Shown: positions 1 to 8,284, counted from the stretch's first letter. The stretch: DNA of 34,761 bases from DAIMZM01 sp036733985 (GCA_036733985.1 DAIMZM010000013.1:1-34761), one strand, 5' to 3'. The notes: generated by a model from the sequence alone, not told the origin. A program made the numbers and translations.

Positions 1-249
1 GAAAGAGGACCTCATGGTTCCAGCGGCTGCGCCGAAGGTTATCAGAGCGTGGGTCATGTGGCAGTTATCAACGCAATCTTCGACGCAATCGGCGTTCGGA
101 TTTTTGAATTGCCTTCCACGCCGCAGAAAATCAAGGCGGCTTTAGAAGCGAAAGCGCGCGGCGAAGAATTGAAGCCCACGGCCTATGCTTTAGGCGGCGA
201 CTTCTATGAAACACTGGATTATATTAAAAATAATCCGGTGAAAAAATAG
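1..249 (+). CDS. Molybdenum hydroxylase (xanthine dehydrogenase/aldehyde oxidase family) large subunit, C-terminal end
   Basis: The reading frame is open from base 1 to a TAG at 247-249, so only the last 82 residues are present. The stretch GHVAVINAIFDAIGVRIFELP followed by TPQKIKAAL is the characteristic end of the Mo-cofactor-binding subunit of xanthine dehydrogenase, aldehyde oxidase and nicotinate dehydrogenase-type enzymes. These enzymes hydroxylate N-heterocycles or aldehydes with molybdopterin and pass electrons to Fe-S/FAD partners. The substrate cannot be told from this tail. A hairpin at 287-328 probably ends the transcript. The gene fits a window that also holds a purine permease and a MoeA-type cofactor gene, but that link is inference. 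Confidence 0.8.
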   Translation, partial: ERGPHGSSGCAEGYQSVGHVAVINAIFDAIGVRIFELPSTPQKIKAALEAKARGEELKPTAYALGGDFYETLDYIKNNPVKK

Positions 250-286
250 AGGCCTAGCAACACACGGTTAAATTCAATAAACAAAA

Positions 287-328
287 GCCGTCAGCGCTTT
301 TTCCTTTGCTGAAAGGGCGCCGGACGGT
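287..328 (+). terminator. Hairpin terminator after the Mo-hydroxylase gene
   Basis: GCCGTC at 287-292 pairs with GACGGT at 323-328. An inner GCGC/GCGC and a CCTTT-loop-AAAGG extend the stem. A is enriched before it and TTT follows. It lies 38 bases after the stop codon, as expected for an intrinsic terminator, although the T-tract is short. Confidence 0.5.
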
Positions 329-363
329 TTAGCCCGGCTCGGCCTTAAGCTAACAAAAATACT

Positions 364-391
364 TTGGCTGCCGGTAAAATAAAACCATAAT
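364..391 (+). promoter_or_regulatory. Candidate sigma-70 promoter for the IclR gene
   Basis: TTGGCT at 364-369 and CATAAT at 386-391 are 16 bases apart. The match is moderate (4/6 and 5/6). The remaining 170 bases before the regulator gene hold no other clear signal and no gene. Confidence 0.3.
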
Positions 392-563
392 AGCCACGGA
401 TTGATCATTATGCGTATTACGATGGCAATACCGGATGCTCTCTGGACTGGTGCAGGAATACATACGATAAAAGTAGAAAATAAGGAGCCAGTGAGCATCG
501 GCAGGCTTTTTGAACTGGCCGGCAGGCGGTTCGAAAAGCCGGGATTATATTATGGGAGTGATA

Positions 564-1304
564 ATGGTGGCGGAGAAAGATGTAAATGTGCGCGCGGTAG
601 AACGTGCAATAGATATTTTGAACTGTTTTACCAAAGACCGGCTTGAACTGACTCTGACTGAAATTTCAAAGCAGGTAGGACTGGCTCCCAGCACAGCTTT
701 ACGCATACTGACCACGCTTGTCAACAATAACTTTCTGGCAAAAGATGAGGAAACGCAAAAGTACTACCTGGGTTACAATCTTGCTCAGCTAGGCTTGCTC
801 TGCTTTGATAATGTGGATTTTAGACGGATCGCTAAGCCGTATATGTATAAACTGAGGAATTTATATAACGAGAGCGTCAGCTTGTATACGCCGCAAGGGA
901 ATTACCGGGTATGCATTGAGAGGGTTGAAAGCACGCAGCCATTGAGAAGGGTAGTTAATATCGGCGACCGCCTGATGTTGACTCGGGGCGCAGCCGGCAG
1001 GCTATTATTGTCTTATATGGATCAGGGCGTAATAAGGTATCTGCTGGAAGACGATCCCTACACAACGGAAGAAGCCATCAGCAGTGTGCGCCAAATGGGT
1101 TATGCGGTGAGCCGGGGGGAACGCGAAGAGGGCGTTACCTCAATTGCTGCGCCTATTTTTAATGCGCAAAGTAAAGTGATTGCGGTTTTAGCCATCTCCG
1201 GCCCGTCAATCAGATTTGCGGAGGAGGAAATGCCGGAGAGGATCAATAATGTGAAAGCGTGCGCGGAGAAGGTTTCGCTTGAATTGGGCTATAAAACCGA
1301 TTGA
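564..1304 (+). CDS. IclR-family transcriptional regulator
   Basis: About 246 residues, the usual IclR length. Residues 8-70 form the winged helix (RAVERAIDILNCF, then LTLTEISKQVGLAPSTALRIL). The rest is the IclR effector domain, with GDRLMLTRGAAGRLLLSY and VTSIAAPIFNAQSKVIAVLAISG. The frame is open from 510, but I chose ATG 564 because GGGAG at 554-558 stands five bases before it and nothing comparable precedes 510 or 552. IclR proteins usually control an adjacent catabolic operon in response to a small organic acid. The aconitase-type gene starts 26 bases downstream on the same strand, so this is likely the local regulator, perhaps co-transcribed. The effector is unknown. Confidence 0.9.
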   Translation: MVAEKDVNVRAVERAIDILNCFTKDRLELTLTEISKQVGLAPSTALRILTTLVNNNFLAKDEETQKYYLGYNLAQLGLLCFDNVDFRRIAKPYMYKLRNLYNESVSLYTPQGNYRVCIERVESTQPLRRVVNIGDRLMLTRGAAGRLLLSYMDQGVIRYLLEDDPYTTEEAISSVRQMGYAVSRGEREEGVTSIAAPIFNAQSKVIAVLAISGPSIRFAEEEMPERINNVKACAEKVSLELGYKTD

Positions 1305-1330
1305 AATACCTCAGGTAGGAGTTGTGAATC

Positions 1331-3250
1331 ATGGGGCAACACATATTTGATAAAATTATCGCTGCGCATAAAGTGTCCGGCGATCTCCGGCCAGGCCGGG
1401 AAGTAGCTATCAGAATAGACCAAACGCTGACCCAGGATTCTTTAGGCGCAATGGCTTATCTGCAATTTGAGGCCATGAAGAAGGATAAGGTAGAAACTGA
1501 GCTGTCGGTTTCCTATGTGGATCACCTGATGCTGCAATTAGGCGTAGGTAATGCAGATATACACAGATATCTTGAAACGGTTGCGGACAGGTATGGTATT
1601 GTCTACTCTAAGCCGGGCAATGGCATTTGCCATCAGGTGCATCTGGAGCGTTTTTCACGGCCGGGGAAAACGCTGCTGGGCAGCGACAGCCACACGGTAA
1701 CCTGCGGGGCAGTCGGCATGGCCGCTTTCGGTGGGGGCGGACTGGATGTAGCGCTGGCCATGGGGGGCATGCCCTTCTATTTCACCTATCCGCGCGTCGT
1801 CCGCGTTGTGCTGGAAGGCGGGCTGGCTCCCTGGGTAACCGCCAAGGATATCGTCTTGGAATTGTTGAGACGCATAACCACTAAGGGTAATGTGGACACC
1901 GTCATTGAATACGGCGGGTCAGGGTTAAAAAACCTGAACGTACCCCAACGGGCGACGATTGCCAATATGGGTGCTGAAGCCGGCATCACCACCTCCATTT
2001 TTCCCAGCGACGGCATGACACAGGCCTTTCTCAGCGCACAGGGCAGGGAACAGGATTGGCTGCCGCTGGTATCCGACCCGGACGCCGCATATGACAAAGA
2101 AATTGTTATTGATCTGGCGGAAATAGAACCTAACGTGGCGCTGCCCCATTCCCCGGACCTGGTGAAAAAAGTCAGAGAAATCGAGGATTTAAAGGTCAAT
2201 CAGGTTCTTATCGGCAGCTGCACGAATTCGTCTTATCAGGATATGATGCGCACAGCGTTCATACTAAAGGGTAAAAAGATACCCCCGGCTGTGGCCCTTG
2301 GCATTGCCGCGGGCTCCAGGCAGGTTCTTTCAATGCTGTCGGCGGCCGGCGCGCTTGGCTGGATGATAGATGCGGGTGCCCGCATTCTTGAAAGCGGCTG
2401 TGGTTTCTGCGTGGGCCAGGGGCAGGCGCCTGAAATGGGCGCAATATCCCTACGCACCAGCAATCGCAATTATAAGGGCAGAAGCGGCACCCAGGATGCA
2501 AAAGTCTATCTGGTCAGCCCGGAGACAGCGGCTGCCTCCGCCCTGGCCGGCGTATTGACTGATCCTAGGACGATGGGTATGGACTATCCGGATATACAGA
2601 CTCCGGAAAGGTTTAAACTGGATGACAGCATGTTTCTGTTCCCCACCGGCTCTAAGAAGATCTATCGCAGCCCCCTTATTGGCGAGCCGCCTGCCAATAC
2701 GCCGATGCCTGAATCCTTCGAAGGCCAGGTTGCCATCAAGGTGGGGGATATGATAAACACGGATGATATTATTCCCGGCGGCGCCGCTATGACCTATCGC
2801 GCAAATATACAGAAGTCCTGCGAGTTCGTCTTTCAATTTATAGACGGGCAGTTCCCCGCCAACTGCGCCGCCATACGTGAAGCGGGGTGTTCTCCCGTAA
2901 TAGTTGGCGGCGTCAGTTACGGCCAGGGGTCTTCGCGGGAGCATGCGGCCCTTTGCCCCATGGTGATGGGTGTCCGCTGTTTACTGGCAAAGAGCATAGA
3001 ACGCATCCACCAAGCCAATCTGATCAATTTTGGCATACTGCCTTTGCTTTTTGAAGACCAGGCAGACTATGCGCGCATAGGGAAGGGAGATATTTTTTCC
3101 ATCGAAGATATACGCCGGGCGGTGTTGCAAGATAAGATTTTGGTTATCAACAAAACCAGGCAGGAAACTTATTGCACAAAGAATGGCGCCACAGAGCGGC
3201 AGCGCGCGATCATACTCGCCGGCGGCTTGCTGAACTTAATTGAAAGATAG
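1331..3250 (+). CDS. Aconitase-family hydratase (Aquifex-type aconitate hydratase)
   Basis: 639 residues in one chain: catalytic Fe-S domains followed by the swivel domain. This is the short aconitase form of about 640-660 residues known from Aquifex and many Clostridia. The [4Fe-4S] ligands are Cys297 (IGSCTNSS) and Cys357/Cys360 (SGCGFCVGQG). Also present are LLGSDSHTVTCG near residue 120 and the swivel motif YGQGSSREHAAL near residue 535. AGGTAGGAG lies eight bases before the ATG. The family interconverts citrate, cis-aconitate and isocitrate, but relatives act on 2-methylcitrate, homocitrate or dimethylmaleate. The PrpF-type isomerase 17 bases downstream hints at a methylated or trans-aconitate-like substrate. 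Ordinary aconitase is the safe call; the alternative is inference. Confidence 0.85.
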   Translation: MGQHIFDKIIAAHKVSGDLRPGREVAIRIDQTLTQDSLGAMAYLQFEAMKKDKVETELSVSYVDHLMLQLGVGNADIHRYLETVADRYGIVYSKPGNGICHQVHLERFSRPGKTLLGSDSHTVTCGAVGMAAFGGGGLDVALAMGGMPFYFTYPRVVRVVLEGGLAPWVTAKDIVLELLRRITTKGNVDTVIEYGGSGLKNLNVPQRATIANMGAEAGITTSIFPSDGMTQAFLSAQGREQDWLPLVSDPDAAYDKEIVIDLAEIEPNVALPHSPDLVKKVREIEDLKVNQVLIGSCTNSSYQDMMRTAFILKGKKIPPAVALGIAAGSRQVLSMLSAAGALGWMIDAGARILESGCGFCVGQGQAPEMGAISLRTSNRNYKGRSGTQDAKVYLVSPETAAASALAGVLTDPRTMGMDYPDIQTPERFKLDDSMFLFPTGSKKIYRSPLIGEPPANTPMPESFEGQVAIKVGDMINTDDIIPGGAAMTYRANIQKSCEFVFQFIDGQFPANCAAIREAGCSPVIVGGVSYGQGSSREHAALCPMVMGVRCLLAKSIERIHQANLINFGILPLLFEDQADYARIGKGDIFSIEDIRRAVLQDKILVINKTRQETYCTKNGATERQRAIILAGGLLNLIER

Positions 3251-3267
3251 AACGGGAGAGGGTTCAT

Positions 3268-4434
3268 ATGTATAAGCCAAACAGAAAAATCCCCTGCGTT
3301 TATATGCGGGGCGGTACCAGCAAGGCCTGTTTCTTTCATGACGCGGATCTGCCAAAGGATCCTGCGGAAAGAGACAAGGTCATTTTGAGCGCCTTTGGCA
3401 GCCCTGACATCCGGCAAATAGACGGCATGGGCGGCGCCAACACCTCCACCAGTAAAGTGGCGATCATCAGCACGAGCCAGCGGGAAGGCGCGGATGTTGA
3501 CTATGATTTCGGCCAGGTAAGCGTTGACTTGCCTTTTATAGGCAAAACCATGAACTGCGGCAATATTTCCTCCGCCGTAGGCCCCTTCGCCATTGACGAA
3601 GGGCTGGTGGAAGCGGTGGAGCCGATAACGGTTGTGCGTATTTTCAACACGAACACTAATAAGATGATCATCGCGCATGTGCCCGTTCAGGACGGCAAAG
3701 CGATGACCGAAGGGGATTTCCATATAGACGGCGTGCCCGGCAATGCCGCCAGGATCCGGCTGGAATTTGAAAATCCCCAGGGCTCTGTTTCGGGAAAGCT
3801 GTTGCCTACGGGAAACCCGAAAGATACCATTGAGATCGCGGGGAAGACCTACGAATACTCTTTTGTGGACGCGGCAAACCCGGTGGTTTTTGTCCGGGCG
3901 GAACAGTTGGGGCTTACTGGGGTGGAACTTCCCGGGGAATTCGAGGCGCGTCCGGACGCCAAGGAAATATGCCGCATCCTTGAGGTCATCCGGGGGACCT
4001 GCGCCATAACAATAGGGCTGGCCAGCGGCCTTGAGGACGCCGCAATCAACAGCCAGACGCTTCCCAAGATCCTGTACTGTACGGAACCGAAGGACTATAT
4101 CTCCGGCAGCGGCCAGGGGATCGGGAAAGAAGACGTGGATTATGTGGGGCGCATGTTCTCGCTGGGCATGAAGATGATTCAGGCGTACATGGGCACCGGT
4201 AGCATTTGCACAATTGTTGCCGCCAATACGCCGGGCACCATCGTAAACGATATTTTATGTAAAAACGGCACGGATAACAAGGTAAAGAAGATGCGCATCG
4301 GGCATCCTTTGGGTATTATGGAAGTAGAAGCCAAACTGGCGGATATTGCCGGCGGCGGGCATACGGTCGTATCCGGCATCCTGGGAAGAACCGCAAGAAG
4401 AATTATGGACGGCTATGTTTATGTCCGTGATTAG
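3268..4434 (+). CDS. PrpF-family isomerase (methylaconitate / 4-oxalomesaconate / methylitaconate isomerase type)
   Basis: 388 residues, full length for the PrpF family (DUF453, diaminopimelate epimerase fold). The N-terminal VYMRGGTSKACFF, the GMGGANTSTSKVAI segment and MNCGNISSAVGPFAID are family hallmarks, and the Cys in MNCGN is the usual catalytic-type position. A GGGAGAGGG ribosome site precedes ATG 3268, 17 bases after the hydratase. Characterised members shift double bonds in 2-methylaconitate (PrpF), 4-oxalomesaconate (GalD) or 3-methylitaconate (Mii, nicotinate fermentation), in each case next to an aconitase-type enzyme. The substrate here is not decided by sequence alone. Confidence 0.85.
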   Translation: MYKPNRKIPCVYMRGGTSKACFFHDADLPKDPAERDKVILSAFGSPDIRQIDGMGGANTSTSKVAIISTSQREGADVDYDFGQVSVDLPFIGKTMNCGNISSAVGPFAIDEGLVEAVEPITVVRIFNTNTNKMIIAHVPVQDGKAMTEGDFHIDGVPGNAARIRLEFENPQGSVSGKLLPTGNPKDTIEIAGKTYEYSFVDAANPVVFVRAEQLGLTGVELPGEFEARPDAKEICRILEVIRGTCAITIGLASGLEDAAINSQTLPKILYCTEPKDYISGSGQGIGKEDVDYVGRMFSLGMKMIQAYMGTGSICTIVAANTPGTIVNDILCKNGTDNKVKKMRIGHPLGIMEVEAKLADIAGGGHTVVSGILGRTARRIMDGYVYVRD

Positions 4435-4510
4435 CGCGTGAAAACGGCAGGACTGCCTTGAGGCTGATTGCCTGACCGAGCAAACCAGCCTGGGAAAAGG
4501 AGCCCTGATG

Positions 4511-5392
4511 ATGAGATTTGACCCAACTTTATATGTATCACGCCGGGTATGCGCGCGCTGCAGCCTACAAACATGAAGGCGTTCTTCAATCTTTTCGCCA
4601 ACTTCATCTCTTTGGGCCTGGGCGAACCGGGGTTGCCAACGTCGCTGTTTATTGGCGCCGGGGGGATCGCGGCCATTGAGAGCGGCAGCACTTCCTACCC
4701 TCCCAGCAACGGCTACTTTGAACTGAGGCGCGAGACCGCCACCTATCTGTCGGCGCGCTTTGGCTACGCCTATGATGCGGATGAGGTTCTGATCACATCC
4801 TACGCGTCCGGCGGCCTCGACTGTATTATGCGCACCTTTGTTAAGGAGCCGAGTTGATCATACCGGCGCCGGCCTATGGGTTATTATGTGGCTCTAACCG
4901 GGCTTTCCGAGGGGGCGGCAGTCTTTGCGCCCGCCTTTACGCAGGATAACTGATCACTTGCGCCAGCAGAGCTGAAAAAGCGCCCGCGACTAGAACCAAG
5001 CTGCTGTTGCTGAATTATCCCAGCAATCCTACGGGAGCCGCTATGACGGACAGGCAGTCTACGGCTATCGAAGCTGTGGTGCGGGACGTTAATATGCTGC
5101 TGATATCGGATGAAGTATATGCCGAGTACCAGTTCTCCGGTTCCCATATCAGCATACTGACGTATCCCGATATGCAGGAAAGAATCTTGCTGGTTTCAGG
5201 GTTTTCAAAATCAATGGCAGGGTGCTGCTAGGTGAGGAAAAGATAGACGTTGTTCCTGGCCCGGTTTTTTTGGTGAGGTGTATTGCAATTATATTAAGCT
5301 GACATACGCGTGCTCCTTTGATGTCTTAAAGGAGGCCATGAACAAAATAGCAAGGTTTTGCGCAAATCAGGCCAAGTCCTACAAAAGCAAGT
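4511..5392 (+). pseudogene. Decayed class I/II PLP aminotransferase
   Basis: Fragments in different frames align with one aminotransferase. An N-terminal SRRV then RALQPTNMKAFFNL is split by a frameshift near 4545. SLGLGEPGLPTSL and SYPPSNGYFELR continue to a stop at 4857. LLNYPSNPTGAAM resumes near 5000, then ISDEVYAEYQF and SGFSKSMAG with the PLP lysine context stop at 5231. KEAMNKIARFCANQAKSYK is the C-terminal remnant at about 5330-5392. At least two frameshifts, in-frame stops and missing segments remain of about 390 residues. It follows the PrpF gene by about 75 bases, so it was probably the last gene of that operon before decay. Confidence 0.8.
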
Positions 5393-5470
5393 GAGCCAAT
5401 GGCGGTAGGGGCCTATACTGTCTTTCCCGCCAGTCGCCCGCAGCTTCAGGTTCTGGTGAAGGTTGCGACC

Positions 5471-5499
5471 CGGGGGTTCAAGTCCCTTCAGCCGCACCA
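5471..5499 (+). pseudogene. 3' fragment of a tRNA-Leu gene (T-arm, acceptor, CCA)
   Basis: GGGGG-TTCAAGT-CCCTT forms a T-arm. It is followed by the acceptor strand CAGCCGC, discriminator A and encoded CCA. This 3' end is typical of bacterial tRNA-Leu. No matching 5' half (expected GCGGCTG, D-arm and anticodon arm) is found upstream. A strong hairpin follows at once, as after real tRNA genes. It may be the duplicated tRNA end left by an integrated element, but no integrase gene lies nearby. Confidence 0.7.
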
Positions 5500-5500
5500 A

Positions 5501-5530
5501 AGCCCTGTTATCCATAAAGATAACGGGGCT
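5501..5530 (+). terminator. Hairpin terminator after the tRNA-Leu tail
   Basis: AGCCCTGTTATC (5501-5512) pairs over 12 bases, with one G-U, with GATAACGGGGCT (5519-5530). The loop is six bases and TCTCTCTTGT follows. It lies two bases after the CCA. Confidence 0.7.
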
Positions 5531-5567
5531 TCTCTCTTGTCTGGATATGGGCTGCCCTTCTCTTATA

Positions 5568-5615
5568 CTCGCTAGATTTTGCAGTGGTTTTCCGCCAGTC
5601 TAGCGAGCATTTTTT
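5568..5615 (+). terminator. Hairpin with T-run inside repeat copy A
   Basis: CTCGCTAGA (5568-5576) and TCTAGCGAG (5599-5607) are perfectly complementary, and TTTTTT follows at 5610-5615. The equivalent hairpin in copy B has compensating and mismatched changes (CGCTAAAC with GTTCAGCG), so the structure is only partly conserved. Confidence 0.5.
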
Positions 5616-5636
5616 ATGGCAAAAGGAGGGGCGATT

Positions 5637-5726
5637 ATGGTTAAAATCAGCCTGCAAGTAAGTAGGGAAGCGACGGTAGAGAGCTGCTTCAGCGATTATT
5701 CTCTATTTGAAGGGGAGAGGCTGTAA
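5637..5726 (+). CDS. Possible 29-residue peptide, unknown
   Basis: A short frame begins at ATG 5637 after a strong AAAGGAGGGG site and ends at TAA 5724-5726. It starts MVKISLQVSREATVESC and resembles no family I know. The ribosome site and ATG belong to the dispersed repeat and the coding part does not, so it may be a new or cut-off start of a lost gene. From 5727 to 6006 I see no gene, only a short hairpin (GGGCGTTT 5963-5970 with AAACGCCC 5977-5984). Confidence 0.3.
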   Translation: MVKISLQVSREATVESCFSDYSLFEGERL

Positions 5727-6006
5727 CGATATGACGGTATAATCCTATCTCAGGGATATCCGGGCTTTTCTCTATTATTGTATGGAACAGGGGCGGTGGA
5801 GCGGTTCAAAATCAGGATGCCTAAGGCTGATAAAAAGATTAAGGAAACTTACAGCTCCGCCTAAAGAAGGGGGCTTGATCCGTTCGCTGGGGTAGGGGAA
5901 TCCGGGGGCTTTAAGGCTGGTTTCTGTCCGTCGCGGAACAAGGGGAAAGCCTTAGCGGAGAGGGGCGTTTCGTGAAAAACGCCCTGATCTACATATTATT
6001 TAGGAA

Positions 6007-6273
6007 GTGGGGGAGATCGTCAGAGGCCCGGAGCGGATGCGGGAGGAATACCATTGCATCCCAGATCGATACGGAGCGGAACCGCCTTTATATGGTTCCC
6101 TGCATTATCAAGAGGAATTGGCACTGATCAAACCGGAGCAGCCGAACCGTTCTTTATGGCTGCCGCCGCGCTTCTTTATTGACGAAGGCATCGCTATTTC
6201 CTGGCAGAACGGGAAGCCGAAGCGGGGGATGAATATGCGGAGCCGTATGTTGGGTAGATTTTACGGGGAATAA
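6007..6273 (+). CDS. Hypothetical protein, 88 residues
   Basis: The frame runs from GTG 6007 (or ATG 6037, starting MREEYHCIPDRYG) to TAA 6271-6273. Composition is protein-like, rich in Pro, Arg and aromatic residues (PLYGSLHYQEELALI, then LWLPPRFFIDEGIAISW). A perfect terminator begins right at the stop codon, which supports a real transcription unit. I do not recognise the family. The setting between a tRNA fragment, repeat material and the regulator suggests accessory or phage-derived origin, but no neighbour confirms that. Confidence 0.45.
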   Translation: MGEIVRGPERMREEYHCIPDRYGAEPPLYGSLHYQEELALIKPEQPNRSLWLPPRFFIDEGIAISWQNGKPKRGMNMRSRMLGRFYGE

Positions 6274-6300
6274 GGGGATTCACTGAATCCCCTTGTTTTA
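6272..6300 (+). terminator. Intrinsic terminator
   Basis: AAGGGGATTC (6272-6281) pairs with GAATCCCCTT (6285-6294) across a three-base loop, then GTTTTA. It overlaps the stop codon of the 88-residue frame. Confidence 0.75.
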
Positions 6301-6366
6301 TTGCCGGTTTTTCGCCGGCAAGAGGCCATTTTTGATTTCTGCGCAATAAGGGGTCGGCCCGTGGGC

Positions 6367-8010
6367 TTAAAGGCCATAGGCTTTAATCTTCCGGTACAGG
6401 GTTTTCCGGTCCACCCCCAGCAGTTTGGCAGCCTGGGCGATATTATTGCCGGTATGGGACAATGCGGACAGCACCGCGTTCTTTTCAGTTTCATACAGGT
6501 TAAAAGCAAGGTCAGGCTCTTCCGCACTGTAGTTCGCGGCCAGGGGCAGCGGCTTCAAAGCGTCTTCCGGGGCGTCGCCCACCTGGATATCTGTGAGCAG
6601 CACCGTGTTGCTGGGATTAAGTATCAGGGCCCGCTCGATCACATTGGCCAGCTCCCGCACATTGCCCGGCCAATCGTAGCTTTGCAGCTGATCGATGACG
6701 CTGTCGGCGATGCTGCGGATATCCTTGCGCAGGCTATTCCCTAAGTTGTTGGCCAGGATATAGGTGAGGGCGGGAATATCCACAATGCGTTCCCGCAGCG
6801 GCGGCAGATTGATCACCACCACGCTGAGGCGGTAATACAAATCCCGGCGGAAATGGCCGCCGGCGCTTTCCTGATCCAGGTGCTTGCTGGAGGCGGCGAC
6901 AATGCGCACATCCAGCTCAATATTTTTGGTGCCCCCCACCCGCATCAGCCGGTTTTCCTGTAAGACCCGCAGTAGCTTGGCCTGCATATGGAAGGGCAGG
7001 CTGTCGATTTCGTCCAGGAATAGGGTGCCGCCCTTGGCCAGCTCAAAGCAACCGGGCTTGCCGCCCTTGCCCGCACCGGTGAAAGCACCGTCCGCATAGC
7101 CGAAGAGCTCGCTTTCCAGCAGGGATTCAGGGATGGCAGCGCAGTTGACACCGATAAAGGGGCCCTTCTGGCGGATGCTGCTGTTGTGGATGGACTGGGC
7201 GAACATCTCCTTGCCGGTGCCGGTTTCCCCTTGGAGGAGGATGCGGCAGTCGGTTTTGGCCGCGGCCCGGGCAGTGGCGATGGCACTGAGTATTTGCGGG
7301 CTATGGCCGACAATATGCTCAAAGGTGTAATAGGCCTGTTTGGGACTATTGCCTTTGCTGGGCTTGGCCAGCTTGGCTCGAAGTTGCTCCAGGGAAACGG
7401 TTTTGCCCGCATTATCGCTGAGCCAGGCGATGATATGGGAAATGGCGATCATCTTCAGATGATGCCGCAGGCAGAACCGCTGTAATTCCGGCAGGCTGGC
7501 CATATAGCCGTCTTCTCCCACGATTTCACAGATCACCCCTGCGGGATATAGCCCGGCAATCCGGGCCAGGTCCACGGAGGCATTGCCATGGCTGACCTTT
7601 TCCAGCAGGCCTTTGTCCTTGGCCCGCATCGGGAAAACATGGCCCGGGCAGTGAAAGTCCCCCGGTTTGGAGTCCGGATCCAGCAGCTTCAGGATGGTAT
7701 CGGCCTTATCATAAGGGGAGCTACCGGTACCGGAGCCCTTATAGTCGATGGGCGCGTAAACCTCAAAGTCATTACTGCCGCTATTGACATTGTAAATGGG
7801 GACCGCTTTCAGATCATCCAGGCGTTGGCCGATAATGGGCACATAAACCAGACCCCGGCCATAAGCGGACATGAAATTAAGATTTTCCGGCGTGACCAGC
7901 TCGGCGGCACAGACCAGGTCGCCCTCTTCTTCACCGCCTACGTCGTCATAGATCACGATGATGCGGCCAGTAATAAATTCCTCGATAGCGACCTCAATCG
8001 ATGCAAACAT
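6367..8010 (-). CDS. Sigma-54-dependent activator with N-terminal RibB (DHBP synthase)-like domain
   Basis: 547 residues from ATG 8010, chosen because AAAGGAG lies seven bases before it; the frame extends upstream to 8052 without a ribosome site. Residues 1-205 resemble 3,4-dihydroxy-2-butanone-4-phosphate synthase: DDVGGEEEGD (22-31), GRGLVYVPI, PGHVFPMRA, His141, and CEIVGEDG with Glu162. Against E. coli RibB the acidic-loop Arg is Gly, the GHTEA motif is SHGNA, and the active-site Cys is Tyr, so catalysis is doubtful and a sensing role likely. Residues 235-460 are the AAA+ domain: GETGTGKE (261-268), GAFTGA for sigma-54 contact (308-313), GGTLFLDE Walker B. Residues 505-547 are a Fis-type helix-turn-helix. 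It is divergent from a transporter operon with a -24/-12 promoter, its probable target. Confidence 0.92.
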   Translation of the reverse strand: MFASIEVAIEEFITGRIIVIYDDVGGEEEGDLVCAAELVTPENLNFMSAYGRGLVYVPIIGQRLDDLKAVPIYNVNSGSNDFEVYAPIDYKGSGTGSSPYDKADTILKLLDPDSKPGDFHCPGHVFPMRAKDKGLLEKVSHGNASVDLARIAGLYPAGVICEIVGEDGYMASLPELQRFCLRHHLKMIAISHIIAWLSDNAGKTVSLEQLRAKLAKPSKGNSPKQAYYTFEHIVGHSPQILSAIATARAAAKTDCRILLQGETGTGKEMFAQSIHNSSIRQKGPFIGVNCAAIPESLLESELFGYADGAFTGAGKGGKPGCFELAKGGTLFLDEIDSLPFHMQAKLLRVLQENRLMRVGGTKNIELDVRIVAASSKHLDQESAGGHFRRDLYYRLSVVVINLPPLRERIVDIPALTYILANNLGNSLRKDIRSIADSVIDQLQSYDWPGNVRELANVIERALILNPSNTVLLTDIQVGDAPEDALKPLPLAANYSAEEPDLAFNLYETEKNAVLSALSHTGNNIAQAAKLLGVDRKTLYRKIKAYGL

Positions 8011-8167
8011 CTTCCGTCTCCTTTTGGCTGGTGTGAAAACCCTAGTTGGCAACTATGGTATCGCTAAAAAGTGTGGCGAAGGGTGTGGAATTTTGTCCGC
8101 AGCGGGTAAAAGCGTCAGGCCCGGTGGCTGGCAAAGTCCAGGGGCGCGGGGCTTTATAAACCATATA

Positions 8168-8284
8168 ATTCTAACACAGTTTTGCTTTAATTTATTTATT
8201 TCGCATAATTGCAGTACCGCGCCAGGCCGAGGGGCAAAGCTGGTTGCTTAACGCAAGAGTAACCCATCTGCCGCCGCTTGTCAA
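8168..8284 (-). promoter_or_regulatory. Candidate promoters for the RibB-domain regulator
   Basis: Two candidates read leftward. One has TTGACA (complement of 8279-8284) with TACTCT (8256-8261) 17 bases away, a weak -10. The other is an extended -10, TGTTAGAAT, at 8168-8176. Both leave a leader of more than 150 bases before ATG 8010. Which is used cannot be told. Confidence 0.3.

Larger units (their letters stand above)
5425..5639 (+). repeat. Dispersed repeat, copy A (second copy at 31312-31443)
   Basis: 5425-5470 matches 31312-31357 at 43 of 46 bases. 5572-5639 matches 31376-31443 clearly, including a hairpin, a T-run, a purine-rich ribosome site and an ATG. Copy A carries about 80 extra bases between the two parts, which contain the tRNA-Leu tail and a terminator. 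On the opposite strand the first part reads as protein-like sequence (EPEAAGDWRE), so the repeat may derive from a degraded gene end plus its flank. Its origin is unknown. Confidence 0.6.

Noticed and set aside
5402..5499. A complete tRNA from GCGGTAG (5402) to CCA (5499), with 6 of 7 acceptor pairs
   Set aside because: At 98 bases with no D-arm, anticodon arm or loop in the right place, and with 5425-5470 shared by the repeat copy at 31.3 kb, the 5' half is not tRNA. Only the 3' end is.
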